DNA of 64,000 nucleotides from Chitinophagaceae bacterium (GTDB taxonomy: Bacteria > Bacteroidota > Bacteroidia > Chitinophagales > UBA10324): NCBI GenBank assembly GCA_947474435.1, contig CANJII010000012.1:1-64000 (forward strand). Reading direction: 5' to 3'. The notes below the pieces were generated by a model, which was not told the origin of the DNA, did not search any database, and worked only from the letters and a program-made list of their open reading frames with translations. A program made the position numbers and the translations under genes. Of the stretch, positions 52,729 to 62,237 are shown one piece after another (the stretch's first letter is position 1; the number at the start of each line of letters is the position of its first letter).

Positions 52729-52932
52729 TGCTCAATCAGTTTTTATAGTTCTTGAATTTTCGTCATCACTTAATTCCAATCTCAGATTAACAGTTGATGA
52801 AGGTAAAAAAATAAAGTTTGATGCGATTTAAAATTTATGGGCAGTTTTTTTTCTTGAACTTCAGGCAATTTTTTTAATAGTTAAACAGAAGTAAGCCATT
52901 ATTAGTCCTTAGATGAATAAGATAAAGCGGTT

Positions 52933-53856
52933 TTATTTTCTTCCACTCAATAAATAAAGTGCAGCCATACGAATTGCAACTCCATTCTCCACCTGATCTA
53001 AAATTATAGAATGAGCACTGTCAGCCACATCACTGGTAATTTCCACGCCGCGATTAATGGGGCCCGGATGCATGATCACAATTTCTTTTTTCAGTGAGTC
53101 GAGCAATGGTTTGTTGATACCGAAGTACAATGCGTATTCACGCAATGATGGAAAATATTTTATATCCTGTCGTTCCAATTGTATCCGCAACACATTGGCC
53201 ACATCGCACCATTCCAAAGCCTTCTTTAAATTGTATTCCACTTTTACTCCGAGTGATTCGATGTAGGTTGGCATTAAAGTAGGCGGCCCCACTAACATAA
53301 CTTCAGCACCTAATTTTTTCAGGCAATAAATATTTGATAGAGCAACACGGCTATGACGAATATCGCCAATGATGCAAATTTTTTTTCCTTTTATGCTTCC
53401 CAATTTTTCTCTGATAGAATAAGCATCGAGCAATGCCTGCGTTGGATGTTCGTGCGTTCCATCACCCGCATTTATAATACTTGCATCAATGTGGCGCGAT
53501 AAAAAAACAGGCGCACCGGGAGCAGGATGGCGCATCACCACCATATCTACCTTCATGGCCAAAATATTATTGACCGTATCAATCAGTGTTTCTCCCTTAC
53601 TGACTGATGATGAACTCGCGCTGAAGTTTACAATGTCAGCACTCAGCCTTTTCTCGGCCAGTTCAAAAGAGATACGGGTTCGAGTACTGTTCTCAAAAAA
53701 CAAATTCACGACAGTGGTATCGCGTAGTGTTGGAACTTTTTTGATTGGGCGATTAATAACTTCTTTGAAACTATCAGTGGTTTTAAAAATGAGTTCAATG
53801 TCGTCAACGGTTAAATACTTTATTCCAAGTAAATGTTTAACGCTGAGTGCACTCAT
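52933..53856 (-). CDS. pyrB: Aspartate carbamoyltransferase, catalytic subunit
   Basis: A 307-aa enzyme of pyrimidine biosynthesis. The carbamoyl phosphate motif is FFENSTRTRISFELAEK, then HPAPGAP, DGTHEHPTQALLDAYSI, IGDIRHSRVALSN and HPGPINRGVEI, all standard. No regulatory pyrI gene is next to it. It overlaps pyrR by 4 bp, so the two are translated together. Confidence 0.97.
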   Translation of the reverse strand: MSALSVKHLLGIKYLTVDDIELIFKTTDSFKEVINRPIKKVPTLRDTTVVNLFFENSTRTRISFELAEKRLSADIVNFSASSSSVSKGETLIDTVNNILAMKVDMVVMRHPAPGAPVFLSRHIDASIINAGDGTHEHPTQALLDAYSIREKLGSIKGKKICIIGDIRHSRVALSNIYCLKKLGAEVMLVGPPTLMPTYIESLGVKVEYNLKKALEWCDVANVLRIQLERQDIKYFPSLREYALYFGINKPLLDSLKKEIVIMHPGPINRGVEITSDVADSAHSIILDQVENGVAIRMAALYLLSGRK

Positions 53857-54401
53857 TCTTTTTCGGTTTTAGGTATGATCCAGATTTGGTCGTGTCCCTC
53901 CTTTTCTTTCCACTCCACTTTTACTTTTTCGCTGCTGATGCTGTCAATACTCTTCCCCACATAATCAGGTTGAATTGGTAAATGCCGTGTAAATCTGCGG
54001 TCAACCAATACCAGCAATTCAACTTTCTCCGCTCTGCCGAAATCAAGCAGCGCATCCATTGCTGCGCGAATGGTTCTTCCGGAATACAACACATCATCAA
54101 CCAGCACTACTTTTTTTCCTTCCACCATGAAATCAATTTCAGTTTGCTCGGGAGTGAGTTGTTTTTCTGATGAACGGAAATCATCTCTGTAAAAAGTAGG
54201 ATCAAGGGTTCCGAAAGTGATTTCCTTTTTCAGTAATTCGGAAAGCCGAACCTGAATTCTTTTGGCCAATACAATTCCACGCGGCTGAACGCCAATGATT
54301 ATGGAGTCAGAAAAATTACCGTGAACTTCAATTAACTGCCTGCATAATCTTTCAATAGTGAAAGAAAATTTTTCTGGAGTGAGAATAATGCGTGGCTGCA
54401 T
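53853..54401 (-). CDS. pyrR: PyrR-type uracil phosphoribosyltransferase/regulator
   Basis: A 182-aa protein of the type I phosphoribosyltransferase fold. The PRPP loop is VVLVDDVLYSGRTIRAAMDA and the N-terminal ILTPEKFSFTIERLCRQLIE is typical of PyrR. In many bacteria PyrR binds pyr mRNA to control the operon and also has UPRTase activity. Its position directly before pyrB supports a pyrimidine role. No attenuator was seen in the 78-bp upstream gap. Confidence 0.93.
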   Translation of the reverse strand: MQPRIILTPEKFSFTIERLCRQLIEVHGNFSDSIIIGVQPRGIVLAKRIQVRLSELLKKEITFGTLDPTFYRDDFRSSEKQLTPEQTEIDFMVEGKKVVLVDDVLYSGRTIRAAMDALLDFGRAEKVELLVLVDRRFTRHLPIQPDYVGKSIDSISSEKVKVEWKEKEGHDQIWIIPKTEKE

Positions 54402-54406
54402 TGGCG

Positions 54407-54414
54407 CAAATATA
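54407..54414 (-). promoter_or_regulatory. -7-like element next to the pyrR start
   Basis: Minus strand TATATTTG fits TAnnTTTG but is only 5 bp from the start codon, which would give a leaderless mRNA. Confidence 0.25.
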
Positions 54415-54479
54415 AAAGAAGTTGACAGTTGAAAAGAAATACAGAATAATAAAAATATTTGTCGGCCTACGAATTGAAA

Positions 54480-55463
54480 CTACCTCAGTAGTTCCTGCGC
54501 TTTTTCAATCTGTACTTCTTCACCCATCAGAATAAGTAGTTGACCAGTTTCAATTTTATAATTCGGTCCGGGATTTAAAATAAAATGAAGGTCGGCATTT
54601 TTTATCCCTAAAATAGAGGCGCCGGTTTTCTCCCATAGTTTTAATTCACTCAATACAAAATTTTTATCGCAGCGTATTTCTTTTATCACGAAATGCCCTT
54701 TCTCCTCCATCTGCATCCAGTCTAAAAATTCTTTTACATCCGGATTTAAAACAAGGTTAGCCATGTGAACTCCACCAAGTTTGTCGGGCATAATTACATT
54801 GTTGGCTCCGGCATGTTTTAGTTTTCGTACTGACGAATCATTGGTGGCTCTGCTGATGATTAATAAATTTTTATTCAACTCCTTGGCCGATAAAACCACG
54901 AACACATTGGCTGCATCATCAGGTAAAGTGGTGATTAATGCTTTCGCATTTTTTATTCCGGCTTCCAGTAAAACTTCTTCGCGAGTAGCATCTGAATGCA
55001 AATGAAAAGGAATATCCATTTCTGATTCTTCAAATTGCTCTGTATCTTTTTCAATCACTACAAACGGAACATGGTTACGCAAAAGCATTTGCGCAGCAGC
55101 TCTTCCATTGCGACCGAAGCCGCAAATGATTACATGATTTTTTAATTCTTCTATCTGCTTTTTCATTTTATAGAGTTGATAATCTTTTCTGAATTCACCA
55201 TCGAATAAATATCCCGACACTACCGATACCAAGTAGGCAATAACTGTAAAATTAGCTGCAATTAAAAAAATAGTAAAAATTCTGCCTGCATCACTTAAAG
55301 GTTTTACTTCCATGAAACCAATTGTGCTTACAGTAATAATGGTCATGTAAACAGATTCGAGCCAACTATAACTTTCAATAATTCTAAATCCGAATGAGCC
55401 GATTAAAATGACAATCATCATTCCAAGTAACGGACGATATAAATTTCTGAGTGGATTTTTCAA
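54480..55463 (-). CDS. Potassium-channel-like protein with RCK/TrkA domains
   Basis: A 327-aa protein. Two helices flank a pore loop with filter TVSTIGFMEV, a variation on TVGYGD. It is followed by a cytoplasmic Rossmann RCK domain (NHVIICGFGRNGRAAAQMLL) and a C-terminal TrkA-C-like domain (LNPGPNYKIETGQLLILMG). This is a ligand-gated potassium channel or related ion channel. The filter lacks the last Gly-Asp of classic channels, so selectivity is uncertain. Confidence 0.87.
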   Translation of the reverse strand: MKNPLRNLYRPLLGMMIVILIGSFGFRIIESYSWLESVYMTIITVSTIGFMEVKPLSDAGRIFTIFLIAANFTVIAYLVSVVSGYLFDGEFRKDYQLYKMKKQIEELKNHVIICGFGRNGRAAAQMLLRNHVPFVVIEKDTEQFEESEMDIPFHLHSDATREEVLLEAGIKNAKALITTLPDDAANVFVVLSAKELNKNLLIISRATNDSSVRKLKHAGANNVIMPDKLGGVHMANLVLNPDVKEFLDWMQMEEKGHFVIKEIRCDKNFVLSELKLWEKTGASILGIKNADLHFILNPGPNYKIETGQLLILMGEEVQIEKAQELLR

Positions 55464-55634
55464 TGGAACTATTTCGCCTGAAAAATAAAACTGTTATTCA
55501 ATATCTGATATGATTTTATTCTGTACTTTGTTTGTGAATGGTGAATTCTATCGTATTTGATTTATACGAAATGAATTCTATACTCCGAGTTAAAGCGTGT
55601 TCCTGATTACAATCAACCAGATGAAAGAAAAAAA

Positions 55635-56438
55635 TTAATGTTTATTTGTGTCATTCCCCTTTATATAATGGAAATAAAAATTATTTGGAGGTGTTTCTTT
55701 AAAAACTTCAACATAATTGCTTGATTCTTTCCCACACTTTTCAGGATATATAGTTTCCACAATTTCACTTCTAGGAAAATTAGCAATTTGGTCAACATAA
55801 AATTTATTTTCCAAATTGAAATTGATTCCTTTACTTGTATAAGATATTATATTATAAAAGGTGTATGGAGAATTAGTTTTATCAAATGATAAAGATTTAA
55901 TTTCTTTCTTACTAAATGGGTATTTTAATAAATCGCAGCTACTATAAAAATTATTTACTACATTATATTCAGTAATATTTTTTGATGTTTTTGATGGGAT
56001 AATCATCAAAGGACTTTCAGAATAGGAAGTTGCATAACTTGAAGTTGAAGTGCCACCAACTTTTAATGAACTATAATACCAATATGGATATGTATAAGAT
56101 ACCGATGAGCCTGAAGTTGATGTCTTTGTAATTGTTCTATTTTGAAAATAATCATATGCAATGCCATTTAAAACAAAAAATGATTTATCAATATTAATTA
56201 TTATTTCATTTTCTGATTTATTAAAAATGGTAAACCCAATATTTCCACCTTCACCCCATAAGTTATATACTATATTACAATTCTCATCTTCAAATGTTAT
56301 TTTATTATCCAATAATTTACCATTCTCAGGAACTGTTTTATAAACTTGATAATAGTTCTTAGTTGCTGCAGAGGCAATAAATAAAACCGCGAATATTATT
56401 ACTGTAAGTGCCGAATAAATGTTTTTAATTGAATTCAT
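55635..56438 (-). CDS. Membrane-anchored or secreted protein of unknown function
   Basis: A 267-aa protein with an N-terminal hydrophobic segment (IYSALTVIIFAVLFIASAAT) and a Ser/Tyr-rich mature part (TKTSTSGSSVSYTYPYWYYS). I recognise no family. Base composition is visibly more AT-rich than its neighbours. It overlaps the 144-aa gene by 14 bp, so the two form a unit. Confidence 0.65.
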   Translation of the reverse strand: MNSIKNIYSALTVIIFAVLFIASAATKNYYQVYKTVPENGKLLDNKITFEDENCNIVYNLWGEGGNIGFTIFNKSENEIIINIDKSFFVLNGIAYDYFQNRTITKTSTSGSSVSYTYPYWYYSSLKVGGTSTSSYATSYSESPLMIIPSKTSKNITEYNVVNNFYSSCDLLKYPFSKKEIKSLSFDKTNSPYTFYNIISYTSKGINFNLENKFYVDQIANFPRSEIVETIYPEKCGKESSNYVEVFKETPPNNFYFHYIKGNDTNKH

Positions 56439-56859
56439 TTTTTTTAATTTTTGAAAGTGTGATTGAAAAATTGATTTTATTTTTAATTTTTAAAATTGAA
56501 ATTATGGCTGCTAAGAAATATGCTATCATATCATAGAAATCAAAAGTCCCTTGAATAAAATTATATGCTTGCATTATTTCTGACAAGAATGTCAATAAAA
56601 GAACAAAAAATATCCATACAATTAAATAGGATGAAATTTTTTTCTCCCAAATAATAATTATCGCAGATAAAAGCGCGTAAAGCCAAAGTCCATCTTGTAA
56701 ATTATATTTTATCCAATCAGGTGGACTCGATTTAAGAATTGGTTCTATATCAAAAAGAATAATTCCACGCCAAAAAACATAGATTATAATTCCAAAAAAT
56801 AAAGGAGAAACAATGTGAAATAAAAATTTTAAAAATTTAATGTGTTTCACTTTTTTCAT
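56425..56859 (-). CDS. VanZ-like small membrane protein
   Basis: A 144-aa protein with four hydrophobic segments (FLFHIVSPLFFGIIIYVFWR; LWLYALLSAIIIIW; SYLIVWIFFVLLLTFLSEIM; FDFYDMIAYFLAAIIS). The pattern S-E-I-x-Q ... F-D-x-x-D-x-x-A/I recalls VanZ-like proteins, but it is weak. AT-rich like its partner; both may be recent arrivals. Confidence 0.55.
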   Translation of the reverse strand: MKKVKHIKFLKFLFHIVSPLFFGIIIYVFWRGIILFDIEPILKSSPPDWIKYNLQDGLWLYALLSAIIIIWEKKISSYLIVWIFFVLLLTFLSEIMQAYNFIQGTFDFYDMIAYFLAAIISILKIKNKINFSITLSKIKKNEFN

Positions 56860-56888
56860 TCACAGTTATGCATTTAAAAACAGTTTTC

Positions 56889-57614
56889 TCACCACCCTTG
56901 AGCCAACACATCAGCAATGTGCATGACCTTGATATTGTAATTATTTTTTTTGATATAGCCGTCAATGTGCATTAAGCAACTGATATCAGTGCTCACAATA
57001 TATTCTGCTCCGGTTGCAATGGCATTTTCTACTTTCTGGTCAGCCATTGCGGTGCTGATGTCGGCGTACTTCACGGCGAAAGTTCCACCGAAGCCACAAC
57101 AGGTTTCGCAATCCTTCATCTCACGAATCTCCAAACCTTTTACATTCTCCAATAAAGTGCGTGGTGGAGTTTTGATTTTGCATTCACGCAAAGCACCACA
57201 CGCATCATGATAAGTAATTGAGTGATTGAACTCAGCTCCGATATTTTTTACTTTCAATATGTCAACTAAAAATTCAGTGAACTCAAAAGTGTTTTTCTGT
57301 AATTGTTTACAATCATTGTGCAAGGCACTGTTATCAAAAAGTTCGGAATAAAAATTACGAACGAACCCAACACAACTTCCGCTTGGCCCAACCACATAAT
57401 TGTAATCGGTAAAATCGTGAATGAACTTCTCTCCCACTGCACGAGCCTCGCTCCAGAATCCGGCATTGAAAGCAGGTTGTCCGCAACAGGTTTGATTCGG
57501 GTTGTAGTGTACTTCGCAATCCAGTTTCTCCAACACTTTAATCATGTTGAAAGCAGTTTGCGGAAACAACTGATCAACAAAACAAGGAATAAATAAATTG
57601 ACTTTGGTTGCCAT
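56889..57614 (-). CDS. LldE/LutA-like Fe-S protein
   Basis: A 241-aa protein with two CCG domains: NQTCCGQPAFNAGF (about residues 42-53) and CETCCGFGGTFAVKY (about 166-180). These are the heterodisulfide-reductase-type cysteine motifs found in subunits of lactate or glycolate oxidation complexes (LldE/LutA). Its usual partners (lutB, lutC) are not adjacent. It is cytoplasmic. Confidence 0.88.
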   Translation of the reverse strand: MATKVNLFIPCFVDQLFPQTAFNMIKVLEKLDCEVHYNPNQTCCGQPAFNAGFWSEARAVGEKFIHDFTDYNYVVGPSGSCVGFVRNFYSELFDNSALHNDCKQLQKNTFEFTEFLVDILKVKNIGAEFNHSITYHDACGALRECKIKTPPRTLLENVKGLEIREMKDCETCCGFGGTFAVKYADISTAMADQKVENAIATGAEYIVSTDISCLMHIDGYIKKNNYNIKVMHIADVLAQGW

Positions 57615-57648
57615 AAGCGCGCGCTAAATTAACAGCGATAAGTAAATG

Positions 57649-58983
57649 TTATGAATGAGTTTTCAATTCTTTTTTAACGCGGAACAATCCGAACAGCCCA
57701 ATCAGAAAAAAAACAGAGAATGCAAGCAATGAATTCAGCATGCTTCCGGTGATTTCGTAAATGAGTCCGTAGGTGATGGTGCCAATGACGATTGCTAATT
57801 TTTCTGACACATCATAGAATGAAAAGAACGATGCGTGGTCTTCGGTTTCAGGAAGCAATTTGGAATAAGTGGAGCGCGAAAGCGATTGAGTTCCGCCCAT
57901 TACCATTCCCACACAAAACGCAACGAGGTAAAAGAAATTTGATTTTGTTGATTCATCAGTAGCTAAATATTTGAACGCAACAAATGAGAGCATACAAATC
58001 CCCACCCATATAATTATTGCAATCCGCAATGCGTGAATGTTTCCATACCGTTTTGATAAACCTGAAAATAAATACGCTCCTGCAATGGCTACTAATTGAA
58101 TGATGAGTACTGTGAGAATTAATTGTGTGGTTTCCAAATGCAATTCATCAGTACCAAATAATGTGGCGATGTACATAACTGTCTGCAAAGCCATGCTGTA
58201 AAAGAAAAAAGCAAACAAGAAATAGCGCAATCGTTTTAGTTGCTGCAATTGATGCCACACTTTTTTCAATTCGTTGTATCCGCCCCAAATCGAATTAACA
58301 GCTCTTTCCCGTTTAATTAAATTCGTATTGTATCCTTTCTGGAAATTCCGTAATGCTGAAAAAGTTATTTGCGCGAACAATGCCCACCAGATTCCTACAG
58401 TAAGAAAAGTAAGTTGCGCAGGCAATGCTCCTTCTTCTAAACCAAATAAAGCTGGCTTCATAATCATTAGCAGATTTAGGATCAACAACAAAACACTTCC
58501 GATGTATCCGAGTGAAAATCCCAATGCACTTACTCTGTCTTGTCGGCTTGGTTCAACAATTTCCGGAAGAAACGCATTATAAAAAACAAGGCTGCCACAA
58601 AAACCAATGGCTGCTAATGAGAATGGAATTATTCCAAAATAAATATTACTGCCATCATAAAAATAAAGCGCCGCACAACTGAAGGCGCCGATGTAACAAA
58701 ACCACTGCATGAAAAATAATTTGTTGCGCTTGTAATCGGCAATGGACGATAACATGGGCGAAATAAACGCAATCACCAAAAAAGCAAACGACAATGAATA
58801 AGAATACAATGCCGAACGCATGTACACTCTGCCGAATGCATGCACTTCCATTGGCGTTACACTATCATAATAAATCGGGAACACTGCTGAGGTAATGACC
58901 AACGAGTAAACCGAGTTTGCCCAATCGTACATGGCCCAACTGCGAATTAATTTTTTATCGCCCCGCTGAAGTTGTTTTATCAT
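57649..58983 (-). CDS. MFS transporter, UMF1/Atg22-like
   Basis: About 444 aa with twelve membrane segments. The N-terminus MIKQLQRGDKKLIRSWAMYD continues WANSVYSLVITSAVFPIYYD, a signature of the UMF1 family. MVMGGTQSLSRSTYSKLLPE is the second family motif. The frame reaches 59025, but MIKQ at 58983 matches the family start. Substrate unknown. It is divergent from the small ORF/FtsE pair. Confidence 0.87.
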   Translation of the reverse strand: MIKQLQRGDKKLIRSWAMYDWANSVYSLVITSAVFPIYYDSVTPMEVHAFGRVYMRSALYSYSLSFAFLVIAFISPMLSSIADYKRNKLFFMQWFCYIGAFSCAALYFYDGSNIYFGIIPFSLAAIGFCGSLVFYNAFLPEIVEPSRQDRVSALGFSLGYIGSVLLLILNLLMIMKPALFGLEEGALPAQLTFLTVGIWWALFAQITFSALRNFQKGYNTNLIKRERAVNSIWGGYNELKKVWHQLQQLKRLRYFLFAFFFYSMALQTVMYIATLFGTDELHLETTQLILTVLIIQLVAIAGAYLFSGLSKRYGNIHALRIAIIIWVGICMLSFVAFKYLATDESTKSNFFYLVAFCVGMVMGGTQSLSRSTYSKLLPETEDHASFFSFYDVSEKLAIVIGTITYGLIYEITGSMLNSLLAFSVFFLIGLFGLFRVKKELKTHS

Positions 58984-59085
58984 GAACTGTTTTTTGATTG
59001 ATGGCAAGGTAAAAACATTTGACAACCATCATTGTTCTGTTAACAATATGATTTCAACAAAACCATTTCTCATTGGCAGCACCAT

Positions 59086-59093
59086 TAATTTTG
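59086..59093 (+). promoter_or_regulatory. -7 element for the small ORF/FtsE-like unit
   Basis: TAATTTTG matches TAnnTTTG, 19 bp before the ATG at 59113. Confidence 0.4.
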
Positions 59094-59112
59094 ACGCAGC
59101 AGAAATTGAAAC

Positions 59113-59319
59113 ATGTACATCATAAAAATAAAAGGCAAAGTGAAAATTCCGGACTATGTACAAATTCGCGACGATAAATTCACGCTGCTCGCTTACTTCC
59201 GCGCCGACCGACCGGAAAATGCTTTACTGAAATGTGGATTGGGTGAAAGTGAAGAAAAAATAAAAAAAATAATTGCTGAATTGCCTTACGGAAAAATTTT
59301 AAAACTTGAATTGGCATGA
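59113..59319 (+). CDS. Small protein coupled to the FtsE-like gene
   Basis: A 68-aa basic/acidic mixed protein (MYIIKIKGKVKIPDYVQIRD, then FRADRPENALLKCGL) without membrane segments. Its stop overlaps the start of the FtsE-like gene by 4 bp (ATGA), so translation is coupled. I recognise no family. Its arrangement directly before ftsE suggests a linked role. Confidence 0.7.
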   Translation: MYIIKIKGKVKIPDYVQIRDDKFTLLAYFRADRPENALLKCGLGESEEKIKKIIAELPYGKILKLELA

Positions 59320-60011
59320 GTACTCCGATAATTGAATTGAACAATGCAGTGATTTACCAGGACGAAGCGCTCGTGCTGAATGATGTGAATCTCACAATCA
59401 ACTCAAGTGAGTTTGTTTACTTAGTTGGAAAAACCGGAAGCGGAAAAAGTTCGTTACTGAAAGTATTGTATGGCGATTTGGATATTGCCGGTGGAAACGG
59501 AATGGTTTGCGGTTATGATTTACAAAAATTAGAAGCGAAGGAAATTCCGTTTCTCCGTCGCAAACTTGGAATTGTGTTTCAGGATTTTCAATTGCTGACC
59601 GACCGAAGTGTGAATGAAAATTTATTATTCGTTTTGCGTGCAACAGGCTGGACCGATAAAACAAAAATGCACGAGCGTGTAACTGAAGTATTGGGAATGG
59701 TTGGGCTGAGCACAAAAGATTTTAAAATGCCACACGAACTTTCAGGGGGAGAACAACAGCGTGTAGTTATTGCGCGTGCATTATTAAATCATCCCGAATT
59801 AATTCTTGCTGATGAACCAACCGGTAATCTGGATCATGCAACTTCTGATGACATCATTCAGTTGTTACAAAAAATTTGTCGCGAAGCAGGAACTGCTGTA
59901 TTGGTAGCTTCACACGATTTAATGGTGATTGGAAAATTTCCTTCGCGAACTATACTATGCGAAGGCGGGCGCATTATGGAGCAGGCGAATCAAGCAACTG
60001 TATCAGCTTAA
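59316..60011 (+). CDS. FtsE-like ABC ATPase
   Basis: A 231-aa ATPase. Walker A is VGKTGSGKSSLLK, the signature is LSGGEQQRVVIARALL and Walker B is LILADEPTGNLD, matching FtsE/LolD-type subunits. FtsE works with FtsX at the division septum to control peptidoglycan hydrolases. No FtsX-type membrane partner is adjacent, so FtsE is likely but a LolD-like role is possible. Its last 38 bp overlap the convergent glycosyltransferase gene. Confidence 0.87.
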   Translation: MSTPIIELNNAVIYQDEALVLNDVNLTINSSEFVYLVGKTGSGKSSLLKVLYGDLDIAGGNGMVCGYDLQKLEAKEIPFLRRKLGIVFQDFQLLTDRSVNENLLFVLRATGWTDKTKMHERVTEVLGMVGLSTKDFKMPHELSGGEQQRVVIARALLNHPELILADEPTGNLDHATSDDIIQLLQKICREAGTAVLVASHDLMVIGKFPSRTILCEGGRIMEQANQATVSA

Positions 60012-61101
60012 GCGCGTTATTTCTATTGCTGAAATTTTCTTCCAGAATATTTATTCTCCTTTCTGCTTCTTCCTGAGTGAAATCATTTTCCATCAGTTGA
60101 TGAATTGTGTCAACCATTTCTTCTGATTTTTCCTTTACGATACACAAACCTTCCAAACCACTTTCTTCCACCATCGCTTTATTCACGAGTACATATCTTC
60201 CTCGAAACAATGCGTTGAGTAATTTCAGTTTGGTTCCGGTTTGCTGAAAAGTCGGCAATACATTTAACTGTGCATTCGCCAGCAATTCATTCAACTTAGC
60301 TTCAGCCGGATTTTCCACCAATTGAATGTGCGGATACGGAGCTATTAATTTTTTTATTGTTGGCGAAGGATTGGCTCCTGCAATGATGCATGGATAATTT
60401 ATTTTACTAAAAACTTTACCCACCAACCATGCAACTGCCTGAATGTTTTCGCTCACCGATAAATTTCCGTGATATAAAATAAAATCGCCTCGACCAACTT
60501 TACTGATACAAATTTCATTCGGATGAAATGCCGGCAGATAAGTGACTTGATTGTATTTTGCAGAAAGTGTTTTAAAATCGATGGAAGAAATCGGAAGAAT
60601 GTGTGTGGCTTTCTTCAAAATCTTCTCGTAAAATTTCAGCTTCACCGATTCAGTATAAAAATAAAAACGGCGCAACATATTCTGTTCTGATTGACCGAGT
60701 CCACGATAATAATCTGCTTCAACATTGTGCATGCGCACTAACTTATTTCGCTTCTCTAAAGTTGGAGCATCCAAGTGATAGCAGGTATGCAGGCCTTCAA
60801 ACAAAATTGGCGCATCCAGCTCTTCCAGATTTTTCAGTAACGATTTTGCTCGGCGTGTTTTTACAATATATGGCTTGAAACTGCTGAAATCACGAAAGCT
60901 GTGTTCGCGGTGATAATAATTTACACTTTCGCACAACAGGTTTAATTGCTCAGCCGGCTCACGACCATATTCATAACAATGTAAATGAATTTTTATTCCA
61001 GCTTCCTTCAGTGCTTTGATTTTATAATACACATCAATCACACCGCCATAATCGGGTGGATACGGAACATTGAAGGAGATAATGTGGAGCTGGTTGGTCA
61101 A
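59974..61101 (-). CDS. Glycosyltransferase, GT-B fold
   Basis: A 375-aa glycosyltransferase. The N-terminal HIISFNVPYPPDYGGVIDVY and EGLHTCYHLD segments and the late NELLANAQLNVLPTFQQTGT with LKLLNALFRGRYVLVN (sugar-nucleotide site) indicate a GT4-like family member. It forms a cell-surface polysaccharide-type unit with the next gene, whose stop overlaps its start by 4 bp. Sugar unknown. Confidence 0.82.
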   Translation of the reverse strand: MTNQLHIISFNVPYPPDYGGVIDVYYKIKALKEAGIKIHLHCYEYGREPAEQLNLLCESVNYYHREHSFRDFSSFKPYIVKTRRAKSLLKNLEELDAPILFEGLHTCYHLDAPTLEKRNKLVRMHNVEADYYRGLGQSEQNMLRRFYFYTESVKLKFYEKILKKATHILPISSIDFKTLSAKYNQVTYLPAFHPNEICISKVGRGDFILYHGNLSVSENIQAVAWLVGKVFSKINYPCIIAGANPSPTIKKLIAPYPHIQLVENPAEAKLNELLANAQLNVLPTFQQTGTKLKLLNALFRGRYVLVNKAMVEESGLEGLCIVKEKSEEMVDTIHQLMENDFTQEEAERRINILEENFSNRNNALKLIQLLDSPAP

Positions 61102-62237
61102 TTAATTTCTTTAAACGCAGTTATCAATTTCTCTTTTTCTAAATCCCAATTCCATTGTTCACGCGCTTGCAAACAGTTTTGTTTTAAGCGGTTGTAAAGT
61201 TGTTCATTATTTAACAGACTATTTAATGATTCTGCAATTTTTTCTGAATTCAAATCATCAATCAAAACTGCAACTTCAAATTCCTTATTCAGCTTTTCAT
61301 ATTCAGGAAAATTCATGTTGAGCGATGGAATTCCTGCTTCGGTGTAATCGAAAAATTTATTAGCAAGGGAGTGGTAATAATTTTTGCTTCGTGCTTCCAG
61401 TAAATTTATTCCGATGTATGATTGTGAGGTTAATAATTTCAAAAGTATCGGTAAAATAAAACCTCTGAACTCAACTTTATTTTCCAGATTTAATTTTTGC
61501 ACAAGTAATCTTAATTCACTTGACAAATCACCTTCGCCTGCTAAAATCAATTTTGAGTCCACTGATTTCATAGCTTGAATTAATGTTTCTAATCCTCTGC
61601 CTTCATTTAGTGTTCCTTGGTATAAAATAGTTTTTGAAATGGATTCAACATTCGATTGGGATTGTGAGATGTCCGGCATGGATGGTTCAGGGAAATCTTC
61701 AGTCCATTCATCAGAAACCGGAAAATTTCTTACAACAAGAAATTCTTTTCCATAATTGGTTTTAAAATAATCTGCTAATCCATCTGAAACACAAATTCCT
61801 TTGGTGATTCTTTTCACTGCATATTTTTCAATTCGTTGCCAGAATTTCTGAATTGATTTTCTTCTTTCCACTTCAGGAGTTTCTGTAAATAGTTCGTGTG
61901 CATCATACACACACGGTTTTCCTTTCAGTTTAGAAATCCATATACAAGGCATGATTGAATCCAAATCAATTCCACATACAATATCAAAACGATGAAAGAG
62001 CAGGAAAAAAAATAATCGAAGATTGTATTCAATATAAAAGAGTTTTCCTTTTTCGAAAAACAATTTCATTCGATGTTGATGGAAAGATTTTTTAATTAAT
62101 GGTTTTGAATTTTTCTTTTCTCTTCCAACTAAAATTACTTCATATCCGCCTTGCTGCATCGAAGTACAAATACGAATCATCCGCTGATCGTAGTTCAAAT
62201 CGTTGGTAACAGTAAAAATGATTCGTTTCAGTTCCAC
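61098..62237 (-). CDS. Glycosyltransferase family 4-like
   Basis: A 379-aa GT-B enzyme. The start RIIFTVTNDLNYDQRMIRIC, mid VYDAHELFTETPEVERRKS and the late YQGTLNEGRGLETLIQAMKS with LILAGEGDLSSELR form the GT4 donor-site pattern. It overlaps recQ by 10 bp and the following glycosyltransferase by 4 bp, so recQ and the two transferases are read together. Confidence 0.85.
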   Translation of the reverse strand: MELKRIIFTVTNDLNYDQRMIRICTSMQQGGYEVILVGREKKNSKPLIKKSFHQHRMKLFFEKGKLFYIEYNLRLFFFLLFHRFDIVCGIDLDSIMPCIWISKLKGKPCVYDAHELFTETPEVERRKSIQKFWQRIEKYAVKRITKGICVSDGLADYFKTNYGKEFLVVRNFPVSDEWTEDFPEPSMPDISQSQSNVESISKTILYQGTLNEGRGLETLIQAMKSVDSKLILAGEGDLSSELRLLVQKLNLENKVEFRGFILPILLKLLTSQSYIGINLLEARSKNYYHSLANKFFDYTEAGIPSLNMNFPEYEKLNKEFEVAVLIDDLNSEKIAESLNSLLNNEQLYNRLKQNCLQAREQWNWDLEKEKLITAFKEIN

